Position numbers and translations under genes: made by a program. The notes below the pieces were generated by a model, which did no database searches, was not told the DNA's origin, and saw only the letters and a program-made list of their open reading frames with translations. A DNA stretch of 64,000 bases, taken from an uncultured Pelagibacteraceae bacterium (GTDB lineage: Bacteria; Pseudomonadota; Alphaproteobacteria; Pelagibacterales; Pelagibacteraceae). The stretch spans positions 1 through 64,000 of the forward strand of contig CACPJJ010000003.1 of the NCBI GenBank assembly GCA_902634305.1, written 5' to 3'. This document shows, piece after piece, positions 34,780-43,665 of the stretch (positions within the stretch are counted from its first letter, which is position 1; every line of letters starts with the position of its first letter).

Positions 34780-35658
34780 TTGAATTTCTTATCAAACAAA
34801 CAGGGTTTTCTTGGAATTGACAATAAGTGTAACGTCAAAGAAAAAGCTATAGTTGTTCCATTTGGTCTAGAAAAAACTGTTAGTTATGGTGGTGGAACAA
34901 AAAATGGTCCCAGAGAAATCATTAAAGCTTCACATCAAGTTGAATTATACGATGAAGAATTAAACTGTGAACCTTATAAAAAAATTGGTATCAAAACTTT
35001 AAAACCATTCAAAATAGATAAAAATATTAATAAAGCGTTAAATAAAATGTCAAAAATAAATGAAGATATTTTAAATAAGAAAATTTTTCCATTAACTCTG
35101 GGAGGTGAACATTCAATAACACCTGGTTGTATAGCTCCATTTACAAAAAAATATAAAAAATTATGTTTATTACACTTTGATGCACATGCTGATTTAAGAG
35201 AAAGCTATAATGGAGAAAAATTTTCACATGCATCAGCAATAAAAAGATGTTTGGATTATAAAAATGTTTCTGTAATTTCTTTTGGTATAAGAAACATATC
35301 TAAAAGTGAAATACCTTATTTAAAAAAAAATTCTTCAAGAATTAATATTTTTTGGGCAAAAGATAAAAAAAAATGGAATTTAAATAAATTTAAAAAAATG
35401 ATTAGAAATAAAACTGTTTATTTAACTTTTGATGTAGATGGATTTGACTCAAGTATTATGCCCGCAACCGGCACACCTGAACCTGGAGGTATTTTTTGGG
35501 ATGAAACTTTAGAAATAATAAAGATAGCAATAAAAAATTCAAATATTGTTGGTGCAGATATAAATGAACTCGCTCCAATAAAGGGGTTTAATTCATACAA
35601 CTTTTTAGTAGCTAAATTAGCTTATAAGATTTTATCCTACAAATTTTTATATAAATAA
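34780..35658 (+). CDS. speB: Agmatinase/ureohydrolase family protein
   Basis: This is a manganese ureohydrolase that probably converts agmatine to putrescine and urea. In 292 residues, the metal ligands are in GGEHS, HFDAHADLR and FDVDGFD, and the substrate loop reads MPATGTPEPGG. The start is TTG at 34780, three bases after the previous stop, with no ATG nearby. The operon partners favour agmatinase over arginase or guanidinobutyrase, but these cannot be separated by eye. Confidence 0.85.
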   Translation: MNFLSNKQGFLGIDNKCNVKEKAIVVPFGLEKTVSYGGGTKNGPREIIKASHQVELYDEELNCEPYKKIGIKTLKPFKIDKNINKALNKMSKINEDILNKKIFPLTLGGEHSITPGCIAPFTKKYKKLCLLHFDAHADLRESYNGEKFSHASAIKRCLDYKNVSVISFGIRNISKSEIPYLKKNSSRINIFWAKDKKKWNLNKFKKMIRNKTVYLTFDVDGFDSSIMPATGTPEPGGIFWDETLEIIKIAIKNSNIVGADINELAPIKGFNSYNFLVAKLAYKILSYKFLYK

Positions 35659-35661
35659 TTA

Positions 35662-36210
35662 TTAAACAGCTTTAACTGTTCCTAGTAAAATTCTGAAGGG
35701 AATTAACATTAGTAGTGCAACAAAAATTTTAACTGCTAAATCTCCCAACGATAGAGTAAACCAAGGTACACCTGTTGCATAAAAAGATATTGAAAAGAAT
35801 AAAAAAGTATCAACAGTAGAGCCAATTAAAGAAGATGTTAAAGGCGCTATAAACCATTTTTTTCTTCTCAATTTGTCAAAGATTTGAACATCTAATAACT
35901 GAGCAACTATAAAAGCTGTGCCAGAACCTATTGCAATTCTAATTGAAATTAAATCTGTAAAATTAGTTGAAAATAATAGTGTGAAAGAAATACCAATTGC
36001 AAATCCTACATATACAATTTTTCTTGCTACCATTTTTCCATAAAATCTATTTGCAATATCTGTTATTAAAAAAGCTATAGGATAGCTAAATGCTCCATAA
36101 GTTAAAATTTCATTTAAATTAAAATAACTTATGGGAAATTGGACTAAATAGTTAGAAATTAAAACAACAACTCCCATCAAAAATGAAAGCGTTATAAAAA
36201 CTCTATTCAT
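35662..36210 (-). CDS. yhhQ: Queuosine precursor transporter (YhhQ/VUT family)
   Basis: This is an inner-membrane importer of queuosine precursors such as preQ0 or preQ1. In 182 residues with six hydrophobic segments, the family signatures are YPIAFLITDIANRFYGKMVARK, SGTAFIVAQLLDVQIFDKLRR and LIGSTVDTFLFF. The stop of rpmB abuts its ATG (TGA then ATG), so it is co-expressed with ribosomal protein L28. It is convergent with speB. Confidence 0.9.
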   Translation of the reverse strand: MNRVFITLSFLMGVVVLISNYLVQFPISYFNLNEILTYGAFSYPIAFLITDIANRFYGKMVARKIVYVGFAIGISFTLLFSTNFTDLISIRIAIGSGTAFIVAQLLDVQIFDKLRRKKWFIAPLTSSLIGSTVDTFLFFSISFYATGVPWFTLSLGDLAVKIFVALLMLIPFRILLGTVKAV

Positions 36211-36492
36211 TCAAGCTGATTTACTAAGTAATGATTTTTTTAATTTTTTTAATCTAAAAGATAAATTTTTTGCTTTTGTATTTTTAATAAATTGGTCAAA
36301 ACTACCTTTTTTATCTACTGATCTAACTCCAGCGTTAGATACAGTCAGCCTTATACTTTTATTTAAAATTAGACTTTTAAATCTTACTTTTTTAAGGTTT
36401 GGTAAAAATCTTCTTTTAGTCTTATTGTTAGCATGACTAACTTTATGACCTTTAAGAGGAATTTTACCAGTAAGTTCACATTTTTTTGACAT
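36211..36492 (-). CDS. rpmB: 50S ribosomal protein L28
   Basis: This 93-residue large-subunit protein begins with the family pattern CELTGKIPLKGHKVSHANNKTKRRFLPNL and continues with VRSVDKKG. It is very basic. It lies upstream of yhhQ with no gap, and 43 bases downstream of the pyrD stop, in the same direction as the upstream gene pair that precedes it on the minus strand. Confidence 0.96.
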   Translation of the reverse strand: MSKKCELTGKIPLKGHKVSHANNKTKRRFLPNLKKVRFKSLILNKSIRLTVSNAGVRSVDKKGSFDQFIKNTKAKNLSFRLKKLKKSLLSKSA

Positions 36493-36535
36493 AAAATTTA
36501 TGACTGTATAAGTGTTATAAAGTTGCCAGTCAAGA

Positions 36536-37576
36536 TCAATTTTTACTCCCTACTATATCTGATATATTTTTTACTCTTTCATTTTCTAAAATATTTATTA
36601 ATTCCTCATTTATTTTTGAAACAATACTTGGCCCTTTATAAATCATACCAGTATAGAGTTGCACCAGACTGGCTCCATTAATTATTTTTTGATATACACT
36701 CTGGCCAGAATCAACACCGCCTACTCCTATTATTTTAATTTTATTTTTTAAAATTTTATAAAATTTGTTGATCAATTCATTTGATTTTTTTTCAAGTGGT
36801 TTTCCAGATAAACCACCTTTTTCTAATTTATTAATATTAGATAAATTTTCTCTATTCCTGTCAGTAGAATTTGAAATTATTACAGCTTCGACATTATGTT
36901 TTAAAAGTAATTCTGCAATTATATTAATATTTTCATCTTTGATGTCAGGTGAAATTTTTACAACAATTGGTATATTGGTTTTTAATATTTTTTTTTCTTT
37001 TTCTACCAAATCCAAAAGTTTGCTAAGTTCGTCTTCGTTATGAAAACTTCTTAAATTTTCTGTATTAGGAGATGAGATATTTATTGTCAAATAGTCGGCA
37101 AGATTATAAAATTTACGTAGACCAATTAAATAATCTTCTTCCTTGTTATTTGTATCTTTATTTGGTCCTATGTTTATTCCAAATAGTCCTTTTGGAGAAT
37201 TTGAAATAATTCTTGATTTAACTTTTTCAGAGCCTGAGCTATTAAATCCAAGTCTATTAATTAAAGCTTCATCCTCTTCAAGACGAAATATCCTTGGCTT
37301 AGGATTTCCATATTGATTAATAGGAGTTACGGTTCCAACTTCAACAAACCCAAATCCTAATTTAAATAAAGAATTGTATACTTCAGCATCTTTATCAAAA
37401 CCCGCTGCAATCCCTATTGGATTTGGAATTTTTTTTCCAAAAATTTCAGTTTCAATTGATTTATTTTTTTTAATTTTATTTTTATAAATAAAATTAAATT
37501 TTAAACTTTTAATTGCTAAATCGTGTGCTGTTTCAGGATCTAATTTAAATATTAGTGATCTAATCTTTGAAAACAT
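36536..37576 (-). CDS. pyrD: Dihydroorotate dehydrogenase (quinone), class 2
   Basis: It oxidises dihydroorotate to orotate in pyrimidine synthesis, passing electrons to quinone at the membrane. In 346 residues: the N-terminal membrane-associating helices (LDPETAHDLAIKSL), GIAAGFDKDAEVYNSLFKLGFGFVEVGTVTP (split here by description only), GINIGPNKD, NISSPNTENLR, the substrate Asn segment ISNSTDRNR, and GVGGVDSG near the C-terminus. Its ATG overlaps the lysS stop as TAATG. Confidence 0.95.
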   Translation of the reverse strand: MFSKIRSLIFKLDPETAHDLAIKSLKFNFIYKNKIKKNKSIETEIFGKKIPNPIGIAAGFDKDAEVYNSLFKLGFGFVEVGTVTPINQYGNPKPRIFRLEEDEALINRLGFNSSGSEKVKSRIISNSPKGLFGINIGPNKDTNNKEEDYLIGLRKFYNLADYLTINISSPNTENLRSFHNEDELSKLLDLVEKEKKILKTNIPIVVKISPDIKDENINIIAELLLKHNVEAVIISNSTDRNRENLSNINKLEKGGLSGKPLEKKSNELINKFYKILKNKIKIIGVGGVDSGQSVYQKIINGASLVQLYTGMIYKGPSIVSKINEELINILENERVKNISDIVGSKN

Positions 37577-39138
37577 TATTTAATTCTATCTTTAATTAAC
37601 TTTTGTGTCTCTTTAACGCCAAAAAAACTTATAAAAAAACCCATTCTTGGGCCATTTTCATCACCAAAAACCACTTCATAAATTAATTTAAACCAATCTC
37701 TTAGATTCTCTTTATAACCATTTTCTTTTCCAACGGTATAAATTTGAGTTTGCATTTCTTCTGGTTGCATCTCATCAGTAAATTTTTCTAACGATATAAT
37801 TAATGCATTCAGTGCTTTTTTCTCTACTGCATTAGGTTTTTTATATTTTTTATTTTTTTTAATTAAATCATTAAAATATTTTATTGCATATTCAATCAAC
37901 TTATCAAATATTGGATGTTCACTTTCTGATATATTTTTTTTATATTTTTTTACAAACTTCCATAAAAGTTCTTTTGAATCAGCATTGCTAGCTTCGACCA
38001 AATTAAGAAGCATAGAAAAAGTCATAATCATTTTTTCTTTTGGAATAGTACCATTATTAACATGCCAAACAGGATTTAGTAGCATTTGTAATTCATTTTG
38101 ATTTTTTCCTTTTTCAATAAAATCTAAATATTCATCCACAGCTTTAGGAACAATTTCTTTATATAATTTTTTCGCCCTTTTTGGATTTTGGTACATAAAT
38201 AAAGATAAACTTTCAGGAGAAGCATATTTCAACCATTCATCAATTGTTATTCCGTTACCTTTTGATTTTGATATTTTTTCACCTTTTTCATCTAAGAATA
38301 GCTCGTAAGCAAAACCAGAAGGGTTATTTTTTCCTAATATTTTTATAATTTTTGTAGATAGAATTGCACTTTCAATTAAATCTTTACCATACATTTCAAA
38401 ATCAACATCTAGAGCATACCATCTCATAGCCCAATCTACTTTCCATTGAAGTTTACAATTTCCATCTAGAATACTTTTTTCTAATTTTTTTCCAAAATTA
38501 TCAAAAATAATTTTAGATTTTTTTTCATCTATTTCTAAAACTGGAATTTCTAAAACTACACCAGTATCTGGACAAATTGGTAAAAATGGGGAATAAGTTT
38601 TTTGCCTTTCTTTACCTAATGTTGGAATAATTATATCCATAATATCCTTATATTTTTTTAATATAAGTTTGAGTGTATCATTAAAAAATCCTGACTTATA
38701 AAGATCTGTTGAACTTCTAAATGTATATTCAAAATTAAAACTATTTAAAAAATTTTTTAGCATGGCATTATTATGTTCTCCAAAACTGTTAAATTTTTTA
38801 AAAGGATCAGGTACAACTGTCAAAGGTTTATGTAAATTTTTTTCAAGAATATCTTTAGCTGGAATATTTTCTGGTACTTTTCTTAGACCATCCATATCAT
38901 CTGAAAATGTTATTATTTCTTTTGGCACATCAGTTATTTGGTTCAGTGCATTTACAATCATTGAAGTTCTAGCAACTTCTCCAAATGTACCTATATGTGG
39001 CAGTCCACTTGGTCCATATCCAGTTTGAAGAATAATTTTGCCTTTTTGGTCTATATATTTTTTTCTTTCACGAAGAATTTTTTTTGCCTCAACAAAGGGC
39101 CAGGCATTAGTTTTGTCAATGTTAGCTTTATCAATCAC
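37576..39138 (-). CDS. lysS: Lysyl-tRNA synthetase, class I
   Basis: It charges tRNA-Lys. The 520 residues have the Rossmann signature GPSGLPHIGTFGEVART (the HIGH motif as HIGT) and the KMSKS motif as KISKSKGNG (about residue 285), which identify the class I enzyme common in alphaproteobacteria and archaea rather than the class II enzyme. It is divergent from trkH across 92 bases in which no tRNA or terminator is visible. Confidence 0.95.
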   Translation of the reverse strand: MIDKANIDKTNAWPFVEAKKILRERKKYIDQKGKIILQTGYGPSGLPHIGTFGEVARTSMIVNALNQITDVPKEIITFSDDMDGLRKVPENIPAKDILEKNLHKPLTVVPDPFKKFNSFGEHNNAMLKNFLNSFNFEYTFRSSTDLYKSGFFNDTLKLILKKYKDIMDIIIPTLGKERQKTYSPFLPICPDTGVVLEIPVLEIDEKKSKIIFDNFGKKLEKSILDGNCKLQWKVDWAMRWYALDVDFEMYGKDLIESAILSTKIIKILGKNNPSGFAYELFLDEKGEKISKSKGNGITIDEWLKYASPESLSLFMYQNPKRAKKLYKEIVPKAVDEYLDFIEKGKNQNELQMLLNPVWHVNNGTIPKEKMIMTFSMLLNLVEASNADSKELLWKFVKKYKKNISESEHPIFDKLIEYAIKYFNDLIKKNKKYKKPNAVEKKALNALIISLEKFTDEMQPEEMQTQIYTVGKENGYKENLRDWFKLIYEVVFGDENGPRMGFFISFFGVKETQKLIKDRIK

Positions 39139-39230
39139 TGTTAAAAGTATAAAAATAACTCATAAAATTCATGTTTTTATAATTCTTATAGAGTTGAAAT
39201 TTATTTACCATAAAATAATGTCCATTCAAA

Positions 39231-40679
39231 ATGTCGAATTATAAAACTGTGTTTTTCACACTTGGAGTATTACAAGTAGTTTTGGGATTAGCTATGATTA
39301 TCCCTGTAATTATTCAATTTATATATAATGAATTGGACTCATCATTTATAAGTTCAGGAATTATCACAATTATATTTGGTATATTATTTTTTTTATCAAA
39401 TTTGGATCATGATAAAAAGTTAAACTTACCTCAGGCATTTTTATTAACTGCGCTTTCTTGGTTAAGTATAGCTTTGTTTGGTTCTTTGCCATTTATGTTT
39501 TCTGATTTAGATCTAAATTTAACTGATGCTTTTTTTGAGAGCATGTCAGGAATTACAACAACTGGTTCAACAGTAATAATTAATTTAGATATTGCACCAA
39601 AAAGTATATTGTTCTGGCGAGCTATCCTTCAATGGCTGGGTGGAATTGGAATAATTGTAATGGCTATTACTCTTATGCCAATAATGAATGTTGGTGGAAT
39701 GCAACTATTTAAAATATCAAGTAATGATACTGCTGAAAAAATTTTACCCAAATCTAAAGAGATAAGTATAAGACTAATAGTTATTTATTCAATTTTAACA
39801 TTTTCATGTGCATTATTTTATAAAATTTTTGGAATGAATATTTTTGATAGTTTGACTCATTCTATGACAACAATAGCAACTGGGGGTTTTTCAAATTATA
39901 ATGAATCTATTGGTCATTTTGATAGTGTTTTAATCGAAACCACTTCAATGACATTTATACTTTTGGGAAGTATACCTTTTATTGCCTATATTAAATTTCT
40001 TAATGGAGATAGAAACATATTTTTTTCTGACACACAAATCAAAACTTTTTTTAAAGTTATTTTGTTTTCTATAATAATACTATTTCTCTATTTAACATTA
40101 TTAAATAAAAGTTTTCTTGAAATCAGTGTAAGATCTATAGCATTCAATGTAGTTTCTATTTTAACAGGAACTGGATATGTAACTAAAGATTTTGACCAAT
40201 GGGGAAATTTTCCCTTAATATTTTTTTTAATATTAATGTTTATTGGTGGGTGTGCTGGTTCAACTGCTTGTGGTATAAAAATTTTTAGGATTCAATTGCT
40301 CTATCATTTCTTATCGAATCAATTAAAAAAAATAATTTATCCAAGAGGTATTTTTGTAATTAAATATGATAAAAATAATATTGATGATAAATTTATGTCT
40401 TCAGTTATTTCATTTATTTTTTTATATATTGTTATTTTTTTCTTATTAACGGCAATACTATCTTTAACTGGATTAGATTTTATTACTTCAATTTCTGGTG
40501 CCGCAACTTCTATTTCAAATGTAGGACCAGGACTTGGGGAAATAATAGGACCTAATGGAAATTTTTCATCACTTGAAAATTCGTCTAAATGGGCTTTAAG
40601 TATGGGTATGATTTTAGGTAGACTTGAGTTGTTTGCTATATTAGTGTTATTTATTCCATCTTTTTGGAGAAAGTTTTAA
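39231..40679 (+). CDS. trkH: Trk-type potassium uptake protein TrkH
   Basis: This is the pore-forming subunit of a potassium importer. In 482 residues the four-repeat K+ channel fold is visible through selectivity-filter loops: MSGITTTGSTV, TIATGGFSNY, LTGTGYVTKD and SNVGPGLGE, with the acidic-pair region of later helices. The regulatory subunit TrkA is not in the window. The stop overlaps the ampG ATG (TAATG). Confidence 0.95.
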   Translation: MSNYKTVFFTLGVLQVVLGLAMIIPVIIQFIYNELDSSFISSGIITIIFGILFFLSNLDHDKKLNLPQAFLLTALSWLSIALFGSLPFMFSDLDLNLTDAFFESMSGITTTGSTVIINLDIAPKSILFWRAILQWLGGIGIIVMAITLMPIMNVGGMQLFKISSNDTAEKILPKSKEISIRLIVIYSILTFSCALFYKIFGMNIFDSLTHSMTTIATGGFSNYNESIGHFDSVLIETTSMTFILLGSIPFIAYIKFLNGDRNIFFSDTQIKTFFKVILFSIIILFLYLTLLNKSFLEISVRSIAFNVVSILTGTGYVTKDFDQWGNFPLIFFLILMFIGGCAGSTACGIKIFRIQLLYHFLSNQLKKIIYPRGIFVIKYDKNNIDDKFMSSVISFIFLYIVIFFLLTAILSLTGLDFITSISGAATSISNVGPGLGEIIGPNGNFSSLENSSKWALSMGMILGRLELFAILVLFIPSFWRKF

Positions 40680-42052
40680 TGATTGAAAAAAAACAAAGCT
40701 GGACTGAATCACTTTTAGTTTACAAGGATATAAGAATGTTAAGAATTTTACTTCTTGGATCTATAAGCGGATTTCCATGGGTATTGATTGCGAGCAGTTT
40801 AAGTCTTTGGTTAAAAGAAGAAGGGTTAAGTAGATCAACAATAGGATGGGCAGGTTTAATTTTTGGTGTTTATGCATTTAATTATTTATGGGCACCAATT
40901 ATTGATAGAATTCAAATACCATTTTTAACAAAAAAACTAGGCCATAGAAGAGGATGGATAGTTTTAATGCAAATTGCAATTTTATTAAGTTTGTTAGTTT
41001 GGAGTTTTATAAATCCAACACAGAACTTAGCTCTATTAATTAGTGTTGGATTAATTATTGCAATAGCATCTGCTACTCAAGATATTACCGTTGATGCTTT
41101 GAGAATTGAACAAATAAATGCAAATGAAGGAAAAGCTATGGCAGCGGGAGCAGCCATGGCAGTAGTTGGATGGTGGACCGGTTACAAGTTAGGAGGTGTA
41201 ATTGCTCTATTTACTGCAGAATTTTTTGAAAACATGGGTGTAGTTGATTATTGGCAAGCAACATTTTTAGTTTTAGGAGTTGTAGTAATTTTAATGAATA
41301 TTGCTTTGATGTTTGTTCATGAACCAATTGAAACAGATAGACAGGCAAAACAAAGAGAAACTGATAAGCTAATTGAAGGAAAACTTGGATCAAGTAATAT
41401 TATAACTAATTTTATTGCCTACATTACAGGAACTATCGGTGGACCTATCATAAGTTTCTTTAAAAAAAATGGATTTGCTATTGCTGCAGGAATATTAGGA
41501 TTTGTATTTTTATTTAAAATTGGTGAAGCATTTCTTGGTCGTATGTCTATTGTTTTTTATAAAGAAATTGGATTTTCTAAAGGCCAGATTGCTATTTACT
41601 CAAAGGGACTTGGTTGGATTACAACTGTTGTTTTCACATTACTAGGTGGGGTTATGGCAATGAGAGCGGGAACAATAAAAACAATGTTCTTTGCTGGAGG
41701 ATTAATGGCTTTAACAAATCTTCTATTTGCGGTTTTGGCTTGGACAGGAAAATCTGAATTATTATTTGCAATTGCAGTAATAGCGGACGATATTACAGCT
41801 GCATTTGCGACTGTAGCATTTGTAGCTTTTATTTCTTTATTGGTAGATAGAACTTATACAGCAACTCAATATGCATTGCTTGCATCAATAGGAACTGCTG
41901 GCAGAACAACCCTTGCCTCATCATCAGGAGCTCTCGTTGATTGGCTGAATGGAGATTGGGGAACTTTTTTTATTTTAACAACAATAATGGTCATTCCTTC
42001 TTTAATTTGCTTATGGTTCATAAGAAATAATATAAAAATTGGTGCAAAGTAA
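40679..42052 (+). CDS. ampG: AmpG-like muropeptide permease (MFS)
   Basis: This is an inner-membrane importer of anhydromuropeptides for cell-wall recycling. In 457 residues with about 12 to 14 hydrophobic segments, the AmpG-type hallmarks are ISGFPWVLIASSLSLWLKEEGLSRSTIG, the loop GHRRGWIVLMQ and SATQDITVDALRIEQ. The ATG at 40679 overlaps the trkH stop by one base; earlier starts would enter trkH. It overlaps the downstream NlpC/P60 gene, whose product may process the imported peptides. Confidence 0.9.
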   Translation: MIEKKQSWTESLLVYKDIRMLRILLLGSISGFPWVLIASSLSLWLKEEGLSRSTIGWAGLIFGVYAFNYLWAPIIDRIQIPFLTKKLGHRRGWIVLMQIAILLSLLVWSFINPTQNLALLISVGLIIAIASATQDITVDALRIEQINANEGKAMAAGAAMAVVGWWTGYKLGGVIALFTAEFFENMGVVDYWQATFLVLGVVVILMNIALMFVHEPIETDRQAKQRETDKLIEGKLGSSNIITNFIAYITGTIGGPIISFFKKNGFAIAAGILGFVFLFKIGEAFLGRMSIVFYKEIGFSKGQIAIYSKGLGWITTVVFTLLGGVMAMRAGTIKTMFFAGGLMALTNLLFAVLAWTGKSELLFAIAVIADDITAAFATVAFVAFISLLVDRTYTATQYALLASIGTAGRTTLASSSGALVDWLNGDWGTFFILTTIMVIPSLICLWFIRNNIKIGAK

Positions 42053-42767
42053 TTATTACTCAACATATTCCTGTATAAATATATATGAACAACCTTCAAT
42101 TAATTCTAAAATTAGCTCTCAAATTATTTACGGTGAAAAATTTAAAGTTTTAAGAAAAATAAAAAGTTTCCTTAAAATAAGAACATCTTACGATAGATAT
42201 ACTGGTTATATAAAAAATAAAAATTTTATAAAAAAATTTAAGCCTACTCACAAAGTAAAAACTTTGAATACTAGGATTTATAAATCAAATAATTTTTTAC
42301 CATTTTCAAGTGAAATTGAGATTATAAAGAAAAAAAAAAATTATGTTATGTTTGAAAAAAATAAGTGGATAAAACAAAAAGATATAACTCATATAAATAA
42401 AAAGGAAGAAAATTTTTCTAAAATCTTTAAGTCATATTTAAATTGCAAGTATAAATGGGGAGGTAAAACTCATCAAGGAATTGATTGTTCAGCCTTAATT
42501 CAACTTTTTTATAAATTTAATAGAAGGTTTTTTCCAAGAGATACAATCGATCAAATAAGATACAAAAAAGGAAATAGATCAAAAAAAAGATTTAAAATTG
42601 GTGATATTATTTATTGGAAGGGACATGTGGCAGCCTGCATTAGTTCAAAAAAATTAATTCATGCTTATGGCCCAGAAAAGAAAGTTATTATAATGCCAAT
42701 TAACGAAACAATAAAAAGAATAGAAAGAACTGCAAATTTAGAAGTCAAAAAAATTTGTAAAATATAA
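42039..42767 (+). CDS. NlpC/P60-family cysteine peptidase with SH3-like N-terminus
   Basis: This is a predicted gamma-D-glutamyl-diamino-acid endopeptidase of 242 residues. N-terminal SH3-like repeats span about 8-115, and the NlpC/P60 domain follows with catalytic Cys150 (GIDCSAL), His196 (KGHVAAC) and a polar residue at His208 (IHAYG). There is no signal peptide, so the enzyme is probably cytoplasmic and acts on imported wall peptides. The start is TTG at 42039 or GTG at 42042; both overlap ampG by about 12 bases and no ATG is available. It is highly lysine-rich. Confidence 0.86.
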   Translation: MVQSNYYSTYSCINIYEQPSINSKISSQIIYGEKFKVLRKIKSFLKIRTSYDRYTGYIKNKNFIKKFKPTHKVKTLNTRIYKSNNFLPFSSEIEIIKKKKNYVMFEKNKWIKQKDITHINKKEENFSKIFKSYLNCKYKWGGKTHQGIDCSALIQLFYKFNRRFFPRDTIDQIRYKKGNRSKKRFKIGDIIYWKGHVAACISSKKLIHAYGPEKKVIIMPINETIKRIERTANLEVKKICKI

Positions 42768-42768
42768 T

Positions 42769-43665
42769 TTACTCTCTGCCAAAATCTGGTTTTGACACAT
42801 CTTGTTTTAATTGAACAATTTGTGTTCTTACTTTTTTTGAATTAGATAATCTAGATAAAAGTTTTTTATTATTTTTGTTTTGAATAATTTTTTTGAAAGA
42901 GTTTAAGTTTTTAGTAAATAAATTTATTGCTTTAATTATATTATCATTGTTAAAAAATATGTCTCTCCACATAATCTCGTTTGACGCAGCTATTCTTGAA
43001 AAATCTCTTAGTCCTCCAGCGCTGTATTGAATTAAATTTTTTCTTTGAATTTTCTGTGAGTCTTGTGCAGTTTTAATCAAGTTGTAAGCAATTAGATGGG
43101 GTAAATGACTTGTAATGGAAAAAATTTTGTCGTGGTTTGCAGGATTCATTAAAACTACTTTAGAACCAATTTTTCTCCAAAATTTATTTAATAAGTAAAT
43201 TTTTTTCGGATTTTGTTTTTTTTCCTTAATAATTACACACCATTTATTTAAAAATAAATTTTTATTTCCGTATTCTGGCCCACTGACCTCGGATCCAGCT
43301 ATAGGATGGCTAGATATCCAATTTAATTTTTTATTAAGGATTTTATTTTTTAATTTAACTATATTTTGTTTTGTAGAACCAACATCTGTAATTAAACAAT
43401 TTTCTTTTAAAATTTTATTTAATTTCTCGATTATATTTTTGTATTGGCTCATAGGTGTACATAAAATAACTAAATCAACATCGGAAACCTCATTGTTGAT
43501 ACTTTTAATAAATTTACAATTTGATTTAATTCTTTTTATTTTAGAAATATTTTTTGATGATTTTTCTAATATAAAAATTTTTTTTGATAATTTTTTACTG
43601 TGTATGGCTCTTAGTATTGAGGAACCTATTAAACCACATCCTATTATTAGTACTTTTTTAAACAT
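42769..43665 (-). CDS. tyrA: Prephenate/arogenate dehydrogenase
   Basis: It makes the tyrosine precursor by oxidative decarboxylation of prephenate or arogenate. In 298 residues: NAD-binding IGCGLIGSSILRAI at the N-terminus, CTPMSQYK, VGSTKQNIV, SSHPIAGSEVSGPEY and TSHLPHLIAYNL with the catalytic His residues. No chorismate mutase or ACT domain is fused. It overlaps hisC by eight bases, as in other alphaproteobacterial hisC-tyrA pairs. Confidence 0.93.
   Translation of the reverse strand: MFKKVLIIGCGLIGSSILRAIHSKKLSKKIFILEKSSKNISKIKRIKSNCKFIKSINNEVSDVDLVILCTPMSQYKNIIEKLNKILKENCLITDVGSTKQNIVKLKNKILNKKLNWISSHPIAGSEVSGPEYGNKNLFLNKWCVIIKEKKQNPKKIYLLNKFWRKIGSKVVLMNPANHDKIFSITSHLPHLIAYNLIKTAQDSQKIQRKNLIQYSAGGLRDFSRIAASNEIMWRDIFFNNDNIIKAINLFTKNLNSFKKIIQNKNNKKLLSRLSNSKKVRTQIVQLKQDVSKPDFGRE

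Noticed and set aside
39139-39230. Possible tRNA or small RNA between lysS and trkH
   Set aside because: No cloverleaf, anticodon arm or GC-rich stem; the stretch is AT-rich promoter-like sequence.
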